A program made the translations under genes and the position numbers. Under the pieces are notes generated by a model, which was not told the origin of the DNA, ran no database searches, and saw nothing but the letters and a program-made list of their open reading frames with translations. 64,000 nucleotides of DNA from Chitinophagaceae bacterium (GTDB taxonomy: Bacteria; Bacteroidota; Bacteroidia; Chitinophagales; Chitinophagaceae): assembly GCA_017307735.1 (NCBI GenBank), contig JAFKGR010000013.1, positions 62,001-126,000 of the forward strand, given 5' to 3'. Below are positions 33,349-42,218 of the stretch, one piece after another (position 1 is the stretch's first letter; every line of letters begins with the position of its first letter).

Positions 33349-34986
33349 TTAATAACCAGGATTCTGTTGACTTCTCAGGATCGGGTTTGCATTAATTTCA
33401 CTGGATGCAATCGGCCATACAAACCTGAAATCACTGTATGGAATTGAAGCAAATCCCGGGGTGATCGTAGGTCTGGTTGTAAGATTATAATCTGAACCAT
33501 CTCCTTTAATCTGTGAAGGCAAGATCTTAGCCGGTATTGAATTTAATCCATAAAGAGGATCCTGAGATAACCGCTGAATGTCCGGCCAGCGGCGTCCTTC
33601 GGCCGAAAACTCAATTCTCCTTTCATTCAAAATGGCCAGGATAAGGTCTGCCGGTACGGAAGCGTATCGATCTGCAATATCAACTGATCTGTTACGTACA
33701 GCATTTAGAAGCATAAATGCGGAATTGATGTTGTCTGTGCCGCCCACTCTTGCTTTGGCTTCAGCCACGTTCAGTAAAACTTCTGAATACCTCATAATTG
33801 GCGACCAATTGGAACGGGTGGTATAATCCCAGTATTTATTTGTAAACCAAATCTTGGGGGAGGTTGCCTGTTGCACCATCAGGCCTCTTCTTTTATCGGT
33901 TGTAGTAAAGAAGGGTGCATTATAAAGATTGGGGCTTATCGCTACGAGGCCACGTCCTGCCGAGGGAGATGCCGCGGTTGAGGCCGGTGAAAGCATTGCC
34001 GCTAAGGCACCGTTTACACCACCATTGGATGCCGCACTTTGAGCTACAGAGAAAATAGATTCCTTGCTGCCTGAATAGTTTGTAAATGGCGCTTTGGGAT
34101 CTGCTTCAAGGATGAAACCGCTTATTGGGCTGCTGAATGTTCCTGATGTAGCATCGGTACCTAATTTAGCACCCTCGGATATAACTCCGGGCCAATCTTG
34201 CATGAATAATTTAACGCGTGTTTTCAAAGCAATGGCCGCGCCTTTTCTTACCCTGGCTGCCCCGTGTGGATTTGTTTCAGGCAAATGTTGTTCAGCCCAA
34301 TCCAGGTCAGCCAGAATATTTTGATACGTAGCGGCAACCGTACCTCTGTCCACGTTGTAGGCATCTTGTACGGCGGTCGGAGAATTAATGGCTTTATCCC
34401 TCCAGGGTACACCCAAATTCTTTGTTGGGTTATCAGAATAAGGCCTGCAGAAATGAATGAGTAGTTCATGGTAAGAAAGAGCCCTCATGAATCTTCCTTC
34501 CCCCTCATAAGAGTCGGCAACACTTTGGTCAAGGATTCCGGATTGCCCTGCATTCCGTGCTCCTTCAATTAACACATTGGCCTGATTGATCAGAGAATAT
34601 AATTGTTCCCAATGGTTTTTGTTGTTTGCTGAAGATGCACTGTAAGTGGCCTGATAAGTAATCTGGTAAAAGGTAGCCAGGTTTACCATATCTTCTCCTC
34701 TCATTTCAGCCTGTTCGATGGATGCACCTCCAAATGGATAACCCCTACCTGCACCAGCACCGGTTCCTGCATCATATACTCCGATTGCAGCTTGTTGATA
34801 CATTCCGTTTGCTACTAACTCAATTCTCGATGGATCAGAAAATGCAGTTCCTTCCGAGAGTGAGTCCAATGGATTTAATTGTGTAAAATCTTTCTTACAA
34901 GAAAAGAAAATTAATACAGCACACGATATGAATAGCGTAAGTTTCATCGCTTTCATAATTGTTTTGATATGATTTGTACGTTTCAT
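33349..34986 (-). CDS. SusD/RagB family outer-membrane lipoprotein
   Basis: A 545-residue nutrient-binding lid protein that pairs with a SusC receptor. The lipobox is near residue 30 (LIFFSCKKD). SusD-like TPR helices follow, with LNPLDSLSEGTAFSDP at the N-terminus and RYSEVLLNVAEAKAR and ILNERRIEFSAEGRRWPDIQR in the C-terminal half, all typical. An internal ATG 13 codons downstream would also give a good lipoprotein signal. It lies 19 bases after the susC-like gene. The ligand is not deducible because no carbohydrate-active or peptidase gene is adjacent. Confidence 0.95.
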   Translation of the reverse strand: MKRTNHIKTIMKAMKLTLFISCAVLIFFSCKKDFTQLNPLDSLSEGTAFSDPSRIELVANGMYQQAAIGVYDAGTGAGAGRGYPFGGASIEQAEMRGEDMVNLATFYQITYQATYSASSANNKNHWEQLYSLINQANVLIEGARNAGQSGILDQSVADSYEGEGRFMRALSYHELLIHFCRPYSDNPTKNLGVPWRDKAINSPTAVQDAYNVDRGTVAATYQNILADLDWAEQHLPETNPHGAARVRKGAAIALKTRVKLFMQDWPGVISEGAKLGTDATSGTFSSPISGFILEADPKAPFTNYSGSKESIFSVAQSAASNGGVNGALAAMLSPASTAASPSAGRGLVAISPNLYNAPFFTTTDKRRGLMVQQATSPKIWFTNKYWDYTTRSNWSPIMRYSEVLLNVAEAKARVGGTDNINSAFMLLNAVRNRSVDIADRYASVPADLILAILNERRIEFSAEGRRWPDIQRLSQDPLYGLNSIPAKILPSQIKGDGSDYNLTTRPTITPGFASIPYSDFRFVWPIASSEINANPILRSQQNPGY

Positions 34987-35005
34987 TTTATTTCAGTTAA
35001 GAGGT

Positions 35006-38000
35006 TTAGAAAGTTACATTCAGTCCGGCCATGAAAGTTCTTGGAATAGGGCTGGTATTGTAATCCAAACCAGGCGTGTTGTTGGTCGTAACACTTATGC
35101 CTAATTCAGGATCCAATCCGGAATAATTGGTAACGATGAAGGCATTTTGAACCTGGACAAAGAACCGAAGACTATTGATATGAAGTGATGCAACCTTAGC
35201 TGCAGGCACTGTATAACCCAGAGTTATGTTTTGTCCGCGCAGATAATTTGCTTTTTCCAGGAAGCGGCTATTCAGGTTGCCGTTTTGGTTTACGAAATTG
35301 TCACTGCCATAATAAAGTTTCGGAACCGAAGTAATCTGTCCGGAAGTGGTCCAGCGTTGCATTTGTATTTGCCCGGAGTTCATAAACTTCTGATTGTTCA
35401 ACGACTCTTGTGCTGTAATGTTGTAGATCTCATTGCCTCCTGAAAATGTCAGAAATACATTCAGATCAAATCCCTTGAAGCTGAAAGTATTGTTGAAACC
35501 TCCAAACCAGGTCGGATTTGGATTGCCAAGGATTCTTTTGTCAGCAAAAGTTAGTGCCGGCGCTGTGGTGGACAAGTCTGCGCCATTTTTGGGATCGTAA
35601 GTATAATATTTCCCGGTGGAGAAATTTCCCTGAACGATGCTTCCATCTTTTTTGTACCAAAGTGGATTACCATTGGCCGGATTTACACCTGCAGATTCAA
35701 ATCCAAAGTAAGATCCGATTGGGTGGCCTACACTTGTGACGTTATAAGTATTGATGATATCCGCATCTTCATTTGCCAGGCGTGTTACTCGGTTTTTGAT
35801 AAGGGTAATATTTAAAGTAGATGACCATGTAAAATCTCTGGTTTGAATATTATTTGTATTCAATGCAAATTCTAAACCCTGATTATACATCTTACCTACG
35901 TTGGTTGCTATACTGTTTCCGGGTACACCCATTGATGGCGGAGTTGGAGCTGCAAGGATCAGGTTGTCAATGTTATTCCTGAAGTAATCTGCTGTAAGCA
36001 TTATTCTATGATCGAACATTGAAATATCAAATCCGATATTTAGTTTGAAGCTCGTTTCAAACTTCAGGTCAGGATTTCCCATGCGACTGTATTTCACCCC
36101 GCTCCAATCCCCATATTGAACCGGTGCAAAAATTCCCGCATAAGGGAAAAGCCCAATCTCAACATTTCCCACTTTAGCGTATCCTCCTCTAATCTTCAAA
36201 TCGTCTATGAATTTGACTCCTTTGAAAAAGTTTTCGTGAGAAATTCTCCAACCGACAGAACCACCCGGAAGTGTGGCACCTTGTTTGTCCCAGGGCAAAT
36301 CTGAAATCTTATCATGGCGCAATGTTGCAGAAAGCAGGTATTTATCAGCATAGGAATAGTTTACCCTTCCGAAGTAAGATTCAAACGACCTTTCAGATAA
36401 TCCTCCATCATAAAACTGATTTGCAAGAGTATTTGAAATGATGTTTCCATTGCTTCCAAAAAATACATTTGATAAATCGGAACCTGATCCTTCAAGATAT
36501 CTTGAAGTGGTCTTTTGGGCCTCATGTCCTACAACCGCATTGATGTTGTGATTTCCAAACTTCTTTGTATAATCAGCGAAGTTTTGCCAGTTATATCTGA
36601 AAGTAGGGGAGAATGCCTGATCTACAATTCCGTTTGATCCTCTTCCATCACCGTGAACCGGGCTATAGAACCAGAAATCTTCGACATTGATATAATTAAT
36701 CCCGATCTGAGATGTGAAGTTCAGTCCCTCAATTATTTTAACCTTGACAAAGGCATCTCCGGTACCGTTGGGAGTTCTGCTGCGGAAAATATTGTTTGCG
36801 AGAACGAATGCCTGATTTGTGTAGTTGTCGTCAATTTCTTTCAGATTCGGACCTCTTCCCAATCTGGCGTTATCGGCACTTAGATTCCAGGTTCCATCCG
36901 GATTTTTCGGCCCAACATTAGGGAATGCACGAATGGCTCCTCCTACGTTTCCTGAAAGGGCATTGTTGCCTGTGTTTAATCCGTTGTTTACATTGTATGT
37001 GGCACTAATATTGGCTCCGAGAGTCAAATGGTTGTTAAGTGCTTTTTGTTCGAGCTTAGCACGGAAATTATATTTCTTCAAATCATTGGCTACTATCATT
37101 CCTTTCATTTGAGTATAGCCGAATGACATGTAATAATTTGTCTGATCGGTAGCCCCACTGACTGAGAGGTTATGATTTTGCTGAAAAGCTGTTCTCAAAA
37201 TTACATCCTGCCAGTCGGTATTTACTCCCGTAGGTGAGGCAACTGCATAATTGTTGTTATCGCCTATGTTATGAAACTTTTCATTTGCTATTTCTACGAA
37301 CTCTGCTGCATTGAGAAGTTTGAATTTTTTTGAAGCTGAGGCAGAAGCAAACCAATCACTATAGGTGATTTTTGCTTTGCCCAACTTTCCTCTTTTGGTT
37401 GTGATTAAAACAACCCCATTGGCAGCTCTTGAACCATAAATGGCAGTGGCAGCTCCGTCCTTCAAGACGTCGATACTCTCAATATCATCCGGATTCAGAT
37501 CTGAAAGCGGGTTGTACGGTGTTGCCGAGCCCTGGTTTGTGGAAATGTAAGGAACACCATCTACCACATACAGAGGTTCAGAAGAGTTTGAAATGGAGTT
37601 TGTACCTCTGATTCGTATCCTTGCCGGTTGTCCGAGAATACCGCTTGGCGTGGTGGCCTGTACGCCTGTCACCTGACCTTGAAGAAATTTGTCAAAACTG
37701 GGAATCGCCACATTTTCTACAGCATCTCCTTTCAGAGTGGCGATGGATGCTGTCAAGTCTTTTCTTGTCTGCGTTCCGTAACCAACTACAACCACTTCTT
37801 GCAATCCTACTTTGGTGGTGTTTAATTGTACGTCGATAGTTGTTTTGTTTCCAATGTTTACCTGTCTTGCCTCATACCCTACAAAAGAGAAGGTAAGTGT
37901 GGTAGCGGAAGAAGGTAAATTGATTGAATAATTACCTTCTGCATTGGTCTGTGTTCCGCGGTTGCCGGATGTGATGGAGACTCCACTTAAAGGAGTTCCC

Positions 38001-38098
38001 GATACATCTGTTACACGTCCGCTGATTGTCCGCTCTTGTGCGAATGCCAGCGTAAAAGGTAGCATTAGCACCAAAAATACTTTTAAGAATTTTTGCAT
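35006..38098 (-). CDS. SusC/RagA family TonB-dependent outer-membrane receptor
   Basis: A 1030-residue active importer. The signal peptide ends near 21 (LAFAQ). A carboxypeptidase-regulatory-like domain (RTISGRVTDVSGTPLSGVSI) occupies about 23-100, followed by the VVVGYGTQ signature of the SusC family and the plug domain (IRIRGTNSISNSSEPLYVVDG, DIESIDVLKDGAATAIYGSRAANGVVLI). A 22-strand barrel follows, ending PRTFMAGLNVTF with the C-terminal Phe. It forms a two-gene operon with the SusD partner. Upstream is a long AT-rich region that could carry regulation. The substrate is unknown. Confidence 0.96.
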   Translation of the reverse strand: MQKFLKVFLVLMLPFTLAFAQERTISGRVTDVSGTPLSGVSITSGNRGTQTNAEGNYSINLPSSATTLTFSFVGYEARQVNIGNKTTIDVQLNTTKVGLQEVVVVGYGTQTRKDLTASIATLKGDAVENVAIPSFDKFLQGQVTGVQATTPSGILGQPARIRIRGTNSISNSSEPLYVVDGVPYISTNQGSATPYNPLSDLNPDDIESIDVLKDGAATAIYGSRAANGVVLITTKRGKLGKAKITYSDWFASASASKKFKLLNAAEFVEIANEKFHNIGDNNNYAVASPTGVNTDWQDVILRTAFQQNHNLSVSGATDQTNYYMSFGYTQMKGMIVANDLKKYNFRAKLEQKALNNHLTLGANISATYNVNNGLNTGNNALSGNVGGAIRAFPNVGPKNPDGTWNLSADNARLGRGPNLKEIDDNYTNQAFVLANNIFRSRTPNGTGDAFVKVKIIEGLNFTSQIGINYINVEDFWFYSPVHGDGRGSNGIVDQAFSPTFRYNWQNFADYTKKFGNHNINAVVGHEAQKTTSRYLEGSGSDLSNVFFGSNGNIISNTLANQFYDGGLSERSFESYFGRVNYSYADKYLLSATLRHDKISDLPWDKQGATLPGGSVGWRISHENFFKGVKFIDDLKIRGGYAKVGNVEIGLFPYAGIFAPVQYGDWSGVKYSRMGNPDLKFETSFKLNIGFDISMFDHRIMLTADYFRNNIDNLILAAPTPPSMGVPGNSIATNVGKMYNQGLEFALNTNNIQTRDFTWSSTLNITLIKNRVTRLANEDADIINTYNVTSVGHPIGSYFGFESAGVNPANGNPLWYKKDGSIVQGNFSTGKYYTYDPKNGADLSTTAPALTFADKRILGNPNPTWFGGFNNTFSFKGFDLNVFLTFSGGNEIYNITAQESLNNQKFMNSGQIQMQRWTTSGQITSVPKLYYGSDNFVNQNGNLNSRFLEKANYLRGQNITLGYTVPAAKVASLHINSLRFFVQVQNAFIVTNYSGLDPELGISVTTNNTPGLDYNTSPIPRTFMAGLNVTF

Positions 38099-38634
38099 GT
38101 CTGTGTAGTTTTTTTAAGTTGATGTTGTTTGAGTCAGTTTGTGTTCTTGGTATCAAAAACAAATATTGGAGGAAACTTCGATATAAAAAAAAGATTTTGA
38201 AAATTGTTTTAGAAAAACCTGATTTTTTAATGGCCTTATTTCTTCGATTTATTTATTTTATTCAAAATAATATATTTAATATTTCAAATAATTAGAAATA
38301 TTAAAACATAACTTATAAATTATGAAATAAACTAAATATTTTAATTTATATAATTATATAGGATTGGGTGAAACAATTTGATACATTAAAACGAAGAAGA
38401 AAACTGATGTGCGTTCACATTGGCCACAATTTCTAATGAGGTTTGAATGAGTAAATGGGAGTTGCCTAAAAAATATAGGGTGATTTCCTGTTGCCGGACA
38501 AAAACAAAATACTATGATTTGAATTTAAAAAATAGCCTGAGATCAAATGAATCAGGAAAAAATATGAGTAGTCTTTTTTGCGTAGAGAATTTGAAAAAGA
38601 GATTTCAAAAAGAAATTTCCGCCTCCGCTAAAAT
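38099..38634. other. 536-base AT-rich region upstream of susC
   Basis: This lies between the susC start and the end of the SPOR-protein gene. The stretch 38215-38365 is almost pure A+T with many TAAT and TTTAA runs, the most AT-rich part of the window. A short frame at 38447-38668 has no support. The susC promoter should be in the first 150 bases, but I find no exact TAnnTTTG box on the minus strand. Confidence 0.5.
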
Positions 38635-39534
38635 TTATTCAAAAGAATATTTTCTTTCTTTCCCATAATAAATACGGATCGCATTCATGATTTTAGAAGT
38701 ATCGCTCAATGGAAGATTAAATGGCTCGGCAATTTTGTAGTTAATGGAATCATTGGTAAACATGATCACATTCCTGCCGTTTAATTTGAGTTGGTCCAAT
38801 CTCCTTTGCGCTCTTTCCAATGTACGGTAGGTCCCGACAACAACTTTAAATCCTGTGGTATCTGCCGCCTTTGAAGAATCAAATGCCTGTGTTTGTTGCG
38901 TTGGAAGTTGGATGGTGTCTATTCTGCGAGAGGTATCGGTTACCGGATTTATGTCTGTATGTGTAACGGTTTCTTCATTCGCATGATTAAAAGAATATTT
39001 CCAGACTGCCCAGACAATGAGTGCAAGTATGACTACCAGAATCAGATAGGAAACCGTTCTCCCCTTGTTCTTTTCACGTACCGGAAAATCTGAAAAAGAT
39101 TCAGGCTCCCCTGTAGGGACTGCCTCTTCTGCCGGTTTTTTAATATCATTGGGAACGATTCTCTCCATCGCATATTCACCACCTTTAAAAATCAGAACTC
39201 CGGATTTTACTTTTTCAACAGTCCCGATATTTGGAATAATCATAGGCTCGCCAATATTTAAAAATTGGCGGGAAAGCATAAGGTAAGAATCGAGGTCAGC
39301 AGATGCCAGCGGATGAATTTTGCCGGTTGTTTCTGAAATATAAGTGACCAGGGAATCGTCTTCTTTGACTTTGGGATTATATTCAAAGGTGATTGCATCT
39401 GAGGGGATAATCAGCGGTTTCCCTTTTTCAGCCGGTTCGGTTACTGCACCTTCCAGCCGGAATACCCCAATACCCTGCAGAGCAAGTTCCTTATTTTTCA
39501 AAAGATAATAGATTAATATCTGATCTATTTTCAA
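38635..39534 (-). CDS. HU-CCDC81-like and SPOR domain membrane protein
   Basis: A 299-residue protein. Residues about 1-130 are a duplicated HU/IHF-like fold of the CCDC81 type (MKIDQILIYYLLKNKELALQ, GIGVFRLEG, then LNIGEPMIIPNIGTVEKVKSG). A single membrane helix follows (YLILVVILALIVWAVWKY, about 162-179), then a linker and a C-terminal SPOR domain (FKVVVGTYRTLERAQRRLDQL to about 290). SPOR domains bind denuded septal peptidoglycan, so a link between division site and cytoplasmic HU-like domain is inferred. As I recall, such fusions are described in Bacteroidota. It is monocistronic. Confidence 0.82.
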   Translation of the reverse strand: MKIDQILIYYLLKNKELALQGIGVFRLEGAVTEPAEKGKPLIIPSDAITFEYNPKVKEDDSLVTYISETTGKIHPLASADLDSYLMLSRQFLNIGEPMIIPNIGTVEKVKSGVLIFKGGEYAMERIVPNDIKKPAEEAVPTGEPESFSDFPVREKNKGRTVSYLILVVILALIVWAVWKYSFNHANEETVTHTDINPVTDTSRRIDTIQLPTQQTQAFDSSKAADTTGFKVVVGTYRTLERAQRRLDQLKLNGRNVIMFTNDSINYKIAEPFNLPLSDTSKIMNAIRIYYGKERKYSFE

Positions 39535-39685
39535 GATGCGATGATTTTGGGTGCAAACCTACATCAATCTTTCCCAGTTTCAAATAGTAATTTGTTCCAT
39601 CAGGCACCGCTGCTCATCAGTATTTGATTCGGAGAGAGTACAATTTTGAATATCTCTTGTCCGGGAAAACAGCACAGATAATTTT

Positions 39686-39693
39686 TACTTTTG
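39686..39693 (+). promoter_or_regulatory. Promoter -7 box upstream of the 106-residue membrane protein
   Basis: TACTTTTG is an exact TAnnTTTG box. Transcription would start near 39701, about 90 bases before the chosen ATG, and a 15-codon frame (39701-39748) lies in the leader. Confidence 0.4.
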
Positions 39694-39788
39694 ATACTTG
39701 ATGAATAAGGGTGAATCCTTTTTTATCGATAAAAAAATGTGCGGGTAATTATGCTATTTGCATTCGTTATCTGTTTTATCTTTACCGC

Positions 39789-40109
39789 ATGTTAACCGCA
39801 GAGGAAAAAAAATTTATGGAATATTGGGAATCCCAAAGAGACAAGCCAACCTCATTTTGGAGCAAAATGCTATTTGGTGGCCCGTGGGGATTAATTTTTG
39901 CAATGCCGATACTGATAGTGGTTATGTTTCATGACTGGTATAAAAGAATGATCCCTATTACCGAAGGGCAAATGATTATCATTTTTATCTGCGTTATCGG
40001 AACCGCTGTTTTCTATGCCTATTTTCATCAGCAGATGCGCTGGGAAAAAAATGAACAACTGTATAAAGAGTTAAAATTTAAGGAAAAGAATTCCGTGCAA
40101 TCAGATTAG
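39789..40109 (+). CDS. Small two-span membrane protein
   Basis: A 106-residue protein from ATG 39789 (MLTAEEKKFMEYWESQRDKP). Two membrane helices are apparent at about 32-49 and 62-80, and the charged C-terminus ends KNSVQSD. An in-frame GTG at 39711 would add 26 residues rich in Cys and Tyr and is less likely. No family is recognised. An FKBP lipoprotein gene follows 46 bases downstream, so co-transcription is possible. Confidence 0.65.
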   Translation: MLTAEEKKFMEYWESQRDKPTSFWSKMLFGGPWGLIFAMPILIVVMFHDWYKRMIPITEGQMIIIFICVIGTAVFYAYFHQQMRWEKNEQLYKELKFKEKNSVQSD

Positions 40110-40155
40110 TATTTTTCTTTGCAGCCAATCAACAATTTTTAGAAAAATTTACCCA

Positions 40156-40653
40156 ATGAAAGTTGCCCTCTCTCTGTGCGCTCTTTTTATAATCACCCTG
40201 GTTAGTTGTAAAAAAAATAATAACGGATGCGGATTCAAAGATTCATCCTTAACTGCTCCGCAAAATGAACAAACAGCTTTGGCTGATTCTCTTAATAAAT
40301 ATAATATCCCGGCGACAATTCATCCGTCAGGTGTGTATTACCAGGTTTTAAGTTCGGGATCCGGAAATAAAAATATTGACCTTTGTTCAAAAGTAACGGT
40401 CACCTATTGGGGTGGTTTTTTCAATGGCAGCGGATTTGATTCGTCAGAAACTCCCATTCCATTGATACTTGGCCAGACAATTGTCGGCTGGCAGAAAGCA
40501 ATTCCAATGTTGAAAGGAGAAGGACAGATTAATATCTATATTCCTCCCTCACTTGGTTATGGAAACAAGAATATTACCAACAATATGGGAGCAACGATTA
40601 TTCCGGCAAACAGCTACCTGGTTTTTAAGGTGAAAGTAATCTCGGTTGATTAA
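40156..40653 (+). CDS. FKBP-type peptidyl-prolyl isomerase lipoprotein
   Basis: A 165-residue lipoprotein with a signal peptide and lipobox Cys18 (ITLVSCKK). The FKBP domain spans about 60-164: VTVTYWGGFFNGSGFDSSE, a VGWQKAIPMLKGEGQINIYIPPSLGYG block and the closing LVFKVKVISVD. It accelerates proline isomerisation and probably assists folding in the periplasm. Some active-site aromatics are conserved (Trp in GWQ). It carries four Asn/Lys-rich residues after the lipid Cys. Confidence 0.92.
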   Translation: MKVALSLCALFIITLVSCKKNNNGCGFKDSSLTAPQNEQTALADSLNKYNIPATIHPSGVYYQVLSSGSGNKNIDLCSKVTVTYWGGFFNGSGFDSSETPIPLILGQTIVGWQKAIPMLKGEGQINIYIPPSLGYGNKNITNNMGATIIPANSYLVFKVKVISVD

Positions 40654-40659
40654 TTCAAC
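40645..40659. repeat. Inverted repeat at the end of the FKBP gene
   Basis: GTTGA-TTAAT-TCAAC spans the FKBP stop codon and is followed by a T-rich run, so it may act as a weak terminator. It resembles the longer palindrome at 40693. Confidence 0.4.
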
Positions 40660-40692
40660 TCAGTTTTTTCCTTTTTTATTTTAAGGGGGACG

Positions 40693-40706
40693 TTGAATTA
40701 ATTCAA
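40693..40706. repeat. 14-bp palindrome upstream of L-serine dehydratase
   Basis: TTGAATTAATTCAA is a perfect 14-bp palindrome 66 bases before the sdaA ATG and about 47 bases from a near-copy. It could be an operator, for example for an amino-acid-responsive regulator; this is inference. Confidence 0.4.
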
Positions 40707-40772
40707 TGATTTTTTCCTATTTTTCCGTGTAGATTATTGTAAAAACATCTATTCAAATTTCAACTCTGATTT

Positions 40773-42203
40773 ATGGGACAGGAAGCCATTTCGGTTTTTG
40801 ATATGTTTAAAATTGGTGTGGGGCCAAGTAGTAGCCATACGCTTGGGCCCTGGCGGGCAGCGCAAAGATTTTTGAATGTGCTATCCAAAAAAAATATTTT
40901 AGAAAAGACAACCGGAGTGCAAGTGCTTTTATATGGTTCGCTTGCCAAAACGGGCAAGGGGCATGGAACAGACATTGCAGTTCAGCTTGGGCTTTCGGGA
41001 GACGATCCTGTTACTTTTGATATAAAGAAGATTGGTGAAAAAATAGGACAAATAAAGGGGCGCGAAGAACTCAATCTGGCTGGCCGGCATTTGATTCATT
41101 TTGTACCGGAAGAAAATATTGAATTTCTTTATCGCGAGAGCCTGCCATTCCACCCCAATGCACTTTCCTTTATCGCAACAGTTGAAAATGATGTTCAATT
41201 CCAGGAAACCTATTATTCAATTGGTGGGGGATTTGTGCTACAGGAACACGAAAGTGAAAAATCAGACGATGAGGTTTCTCTGCCATTTCCCATTAATAAG
41301 GCTGAAGATTTACTGCACTGGTGTATGAAAACCGGGCTTCCGATTAGTGAAGTGGTCATGGAAAATGAACGTGTCTGGAGGTCCGAAGATATAACGCGGC
41401 AACAACTTCTCTCTATTTGGAATGTGATGAAGGAATGTCTTTTTGAAGGTTGTCATACCAACGGTACTTTACCCGGGGGATTAAATGTGAAAAGACGCGC
41501 AGCAGAACTGAATAAAAAATTATTAAAGGGAAATACCAATTATTCCAATTTTGATGAATGGGTTCAGTGCATACGGGATGGTGGAAATGATTTTTCCTAT
41601 ATTCTCGATTGGGTTAGCTGTTTTGCCCTTGCGGTAAATGAGGTGAATGCTTCTTTTGGCCGTGTGGTAACGGCTCCGACGAATGGAGCGGCAGGAGTAA
41701 TTCCTGCGGTTCTTATGTACTACCTGATTTTTCACGATGCTTACAATGAAGATGAAATCATTCATTTCCTTCTGACTGCTTCTGAAATCGGTAGTATTTA
41801 TAAAAAAGGTGCGACCATTTCGGCGGCAATGGGTGGATGCCAGGCAGAGATCGGGGTAAGTTCATCAATGGCGGCAGCAGCATTGACCGAAAGGATCGGA
41901 GGAAGCCAGCGCCAGGCAATGATGGCGGCAGAGATAACGATGGAGCATCATCTTGGAATGACATGTGATCCGATAAAAGGTTTGGTTCAGATTCCCTGTA
42001 TCGAAAGAAATACCATGGGCGCAATCAAGGGGATAACCGCAAGCCAGCTTGCATTGCAGAGCGCTCCGGATTTTGCCAAAGTAAGCCTGGATAATGTGGT
42101 AAAAACCATGTGGGAAACTGCACGTGACATGAATACCAAATACAAGGAAACTGCCGATGGCGGCCTGGCTGTATTTGTTCCGTTGGGATTGAAGGAATGT
42201 TGA
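40773..42203 (+). CDS. sdaA: L-serine dehydratase, iron-sulphur type, single chain
   Basis: Deaminates L-serine to pyruvate and ammonia using an oxygen-sensitive [4Fe-4S] cluster. The 476 residues combine the beta domain ([21 protein letters not shown] at the N-terminus) and the alpha catalytic domain in one chain, as in E. coli SdaA. Candidate cluster cysteines are in GGCQAEIG and in [12 protein letters not shown]. The [10 protein letters not shown] and SAAMGG blocks are conserved. It is convergent with the E2 gene, with only nine bases between stops. It feeds pyruvate, the substrate of the neighbouring enzyme complex. Confidence 0.95.
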   Translation: MGQEAISVFDMFKIGVGPSSSHTLGPWRAAQRFLNVLSKKNILEKTTGVQVLLYGSLAKTGKGHGTDIAVQLGLSGDDPVTFDIKKIGEKIGQIKGREELNLAGRHLIHFVPEENIEFLYRESLPFHPNALSFIATVENDVQFQETYYSIGGGFVLQEHESEKSDDEVSLPFPINKAEDLLHWCMKTGLPISEVVMENERVWRSEDITRQQLLSIWNVMKECLFEGCHTNGTLPGGLNVKRRAAELNKKLLKGNTNYSNFDEWVQCIRDGGNDFSYILDWVSCFALAVNEVNASFGRVVTAPTNGAAGVIPAVLMYYLIFHDAYNEDEIIHFLLTASEIGSIYKKGATISAAMGGCQAEIGVSSSMAAAALTERIGGSQRQAMMAAEITMEHHLGMTCDPIKGLVQIPCIERNTMGAIKGITASQLALQSAPDFAKVSLDNVVKTMWETARDMNTKYKETADGGLAVFVPLGLKEC

Positions 42204-42204
42204 T

Positions 42205-42218
42205 GTCTGAAATCAGAC
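42205..42218. repeat. Stem between convergent sdaA and E2 genes
   Basis: GTCTGA/TCAGAC, 6 bp with a 2-base loop, lies across the 9-base gap between the two stop codons. There is no T tail on either strand, so a terminator role is doubtful. Confidence 0.3.

Noticed and set aside
38447..38668. 73-codon frame upstream of the SPOR-protein gene
   Set aside because: It overlaps the end of the SPOR-protein gene, has no promoter box and its composition looks random.
39701..39748. 15-codon leader frame before the 106-residue membrane protein
   Set aside because: It lies just after a promoter box, but has no attenuator-like hairpin or codon bias; too short to support.
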